A stretch of 6,740 bases of DNA from UBA1723 sp045642085 (GTDB lineage Bacteria > Bacteroidota > Bacteroidia > Bacteroidales > Paludibacteraceae). Position numbers and translations under genes: made by a program. The notes beneath the pieces were generated by a model. The model saw only the letters and a program-made list of their open reading frames with translations. It had not been told where the DNA came from and did no database searches. Each line of letters opens with the position of its first letter. The first letter of the stretch is position 1. Positions 6,353-6,740 of the stretch are shown piece by piece. Location: assembly GCA_045642085.1 (NCBI GenBank), contig JAZUIF010000053.1, positions 1-6,740 on the forward strand, given 5' to 3'.

Positions 6353-6387
6353 ATAATTATATCAGATTATATTTAGTATTATAGAAT

Positions 6388-6740
6388 CTAATCAAATAAA
6401 CTATCTTTCCAACCGACATGCATCTCATCACTTTCTCCTTTATAGTAAAAGGATAAACCATGTGTAGTGTCCCATGGACATCCACATAACCAGCCATAAC
6501 GAATTCCATCTTCATTAAAAAATAGTCTGTGAAAACTGATAAGCTCCATAAGTGAGTCTTTAGTCACATTATGTTTGTTGAATTTTGTTGGCATATTCTC
6601 CCACCATTCTTCTATATCTTCATAATTTTCAAGATAATATTTCATCAGAGCATCAGGCATTTCTTCAAAAAACCATTCTTCATTTTCAAGGTATCTCGAA
6701 TAATTATTTCTTTGTTCAGGAGTTATATCCTTTCCAGGAA
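6388..6740 (-). CDS. Partial gene, C-terminus resembling DUF6985 (start beyond window)
   Basis: The leftward frame ends at TAG 6390-6388 and is open to the window's right edge, giving 117 residues without a stop. An internal Met at 6660 is not a convincing start, because the same acidic, Trp-rich character continues upstream (residues PGKDITPEQRNNYSRYLENE precede it). The C-terminus has the pattern YGWLCGCPWDTTHGLSFYYK, then a Gly-x-x-Asp near the end. This resembles the 'GCTWDEEHGLGV...G..D' C-terminus I associate with DUF6985 proteins, which are often found among immunity-like genes. The protein is strongly acidic with no signal peptide visible in this part. It converges on the AAA-ATPase paralogue and shares the terminator between them. 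The family call is from memory and moderate; the function is unknown. Confidence 0.6.
   Translation of the reverse strand, partial: PGKDITPEQRNNYSRYLENEEWFFEEMPDALMKYYLENYEDIEEWWENMPTKFNKHNVTKDSLMELISFHRLFFNEDGIRYGWLCGCPWDTTHGLSFYYKGESDEMHVGWKDSLFD

Noticed and set aside
6388..6660. A complete 90-residue gene starting at 6660
   Set aside because: The frame is open upstream to the window edge with matching composition, so the gene is more likely longer and cut by the edge.

Overview
The window looks like part of a Bacteroidales chromosome (Prevotella/Bacteroides-type). The support is moderate to low GC, start sites with A-rich leaders and little Shine-Dalgarno sequence, two good matches to the Bacteroidota promoter -7 box (TAnnTTTG), a menaquinone gene, and two members of the AAA-ATPase-like/PD-(D/E)XK family that is greatly expanded in this phylum. 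I cannot name the species from the sequence.

Layout, left to right. Bases 1-140 are the end of an insertion sequence, probably IS256 family. It carries the first 27 codons of a leftward transposase and a candidate terminal inverted repeat. A hairpin terminator (149-169) follows at once. It closes a leftward gene run that begins near 4543 and holds, in transcription order, an AAA-ATPase/PD-(D/E)XK protein (4543-2939), an FAD-dependent oxidoreductase of the phytoene desaturase/retinol saturase type (2928-1381) and a MenE-like o-succinylbenzoate-CoA ligase (1275-217). The first two genes are 10 bases apart. The last two are separated by 105 bases that contain a REP/BIME-like double palindrome (1295-1360).

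A 174-base divergent intergenic region (4544-4717) carries one TATCTTTG box on each strand. To its right, a second, divergent AAA-ATPase/PD-(D/E)XK paralogue runs rightward (4718-6271). It lies between two imperfect direct repeats (4606-4642 and 6263-6299), the second of which includes its stop codon. A strong bidirectional hairpin terminator (6319-6352) separates it from a leftward gene cut by the window edge (6388-6740), whose C-terminus resembles the DUF6985 family.

Functionally, MenE activates o-succinylbenzoate for menaquinone synthesis. The oxidoreductase has no assigned substrate. The two ATPase/nuclease-like proteins are uncharacterised, and both keep their Walker and nuclease residues. 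The most interesting signals are the direct repeats bracketing the rightward paralogue, the compensatory changes between the two palindromes upstream of menE, and one hexanucleotide repeat used in two reading frames inside menE. I see no tRNA, rRNA, CRISPR array or riboswitch. No gene-free stretch exceeds 300 bases.
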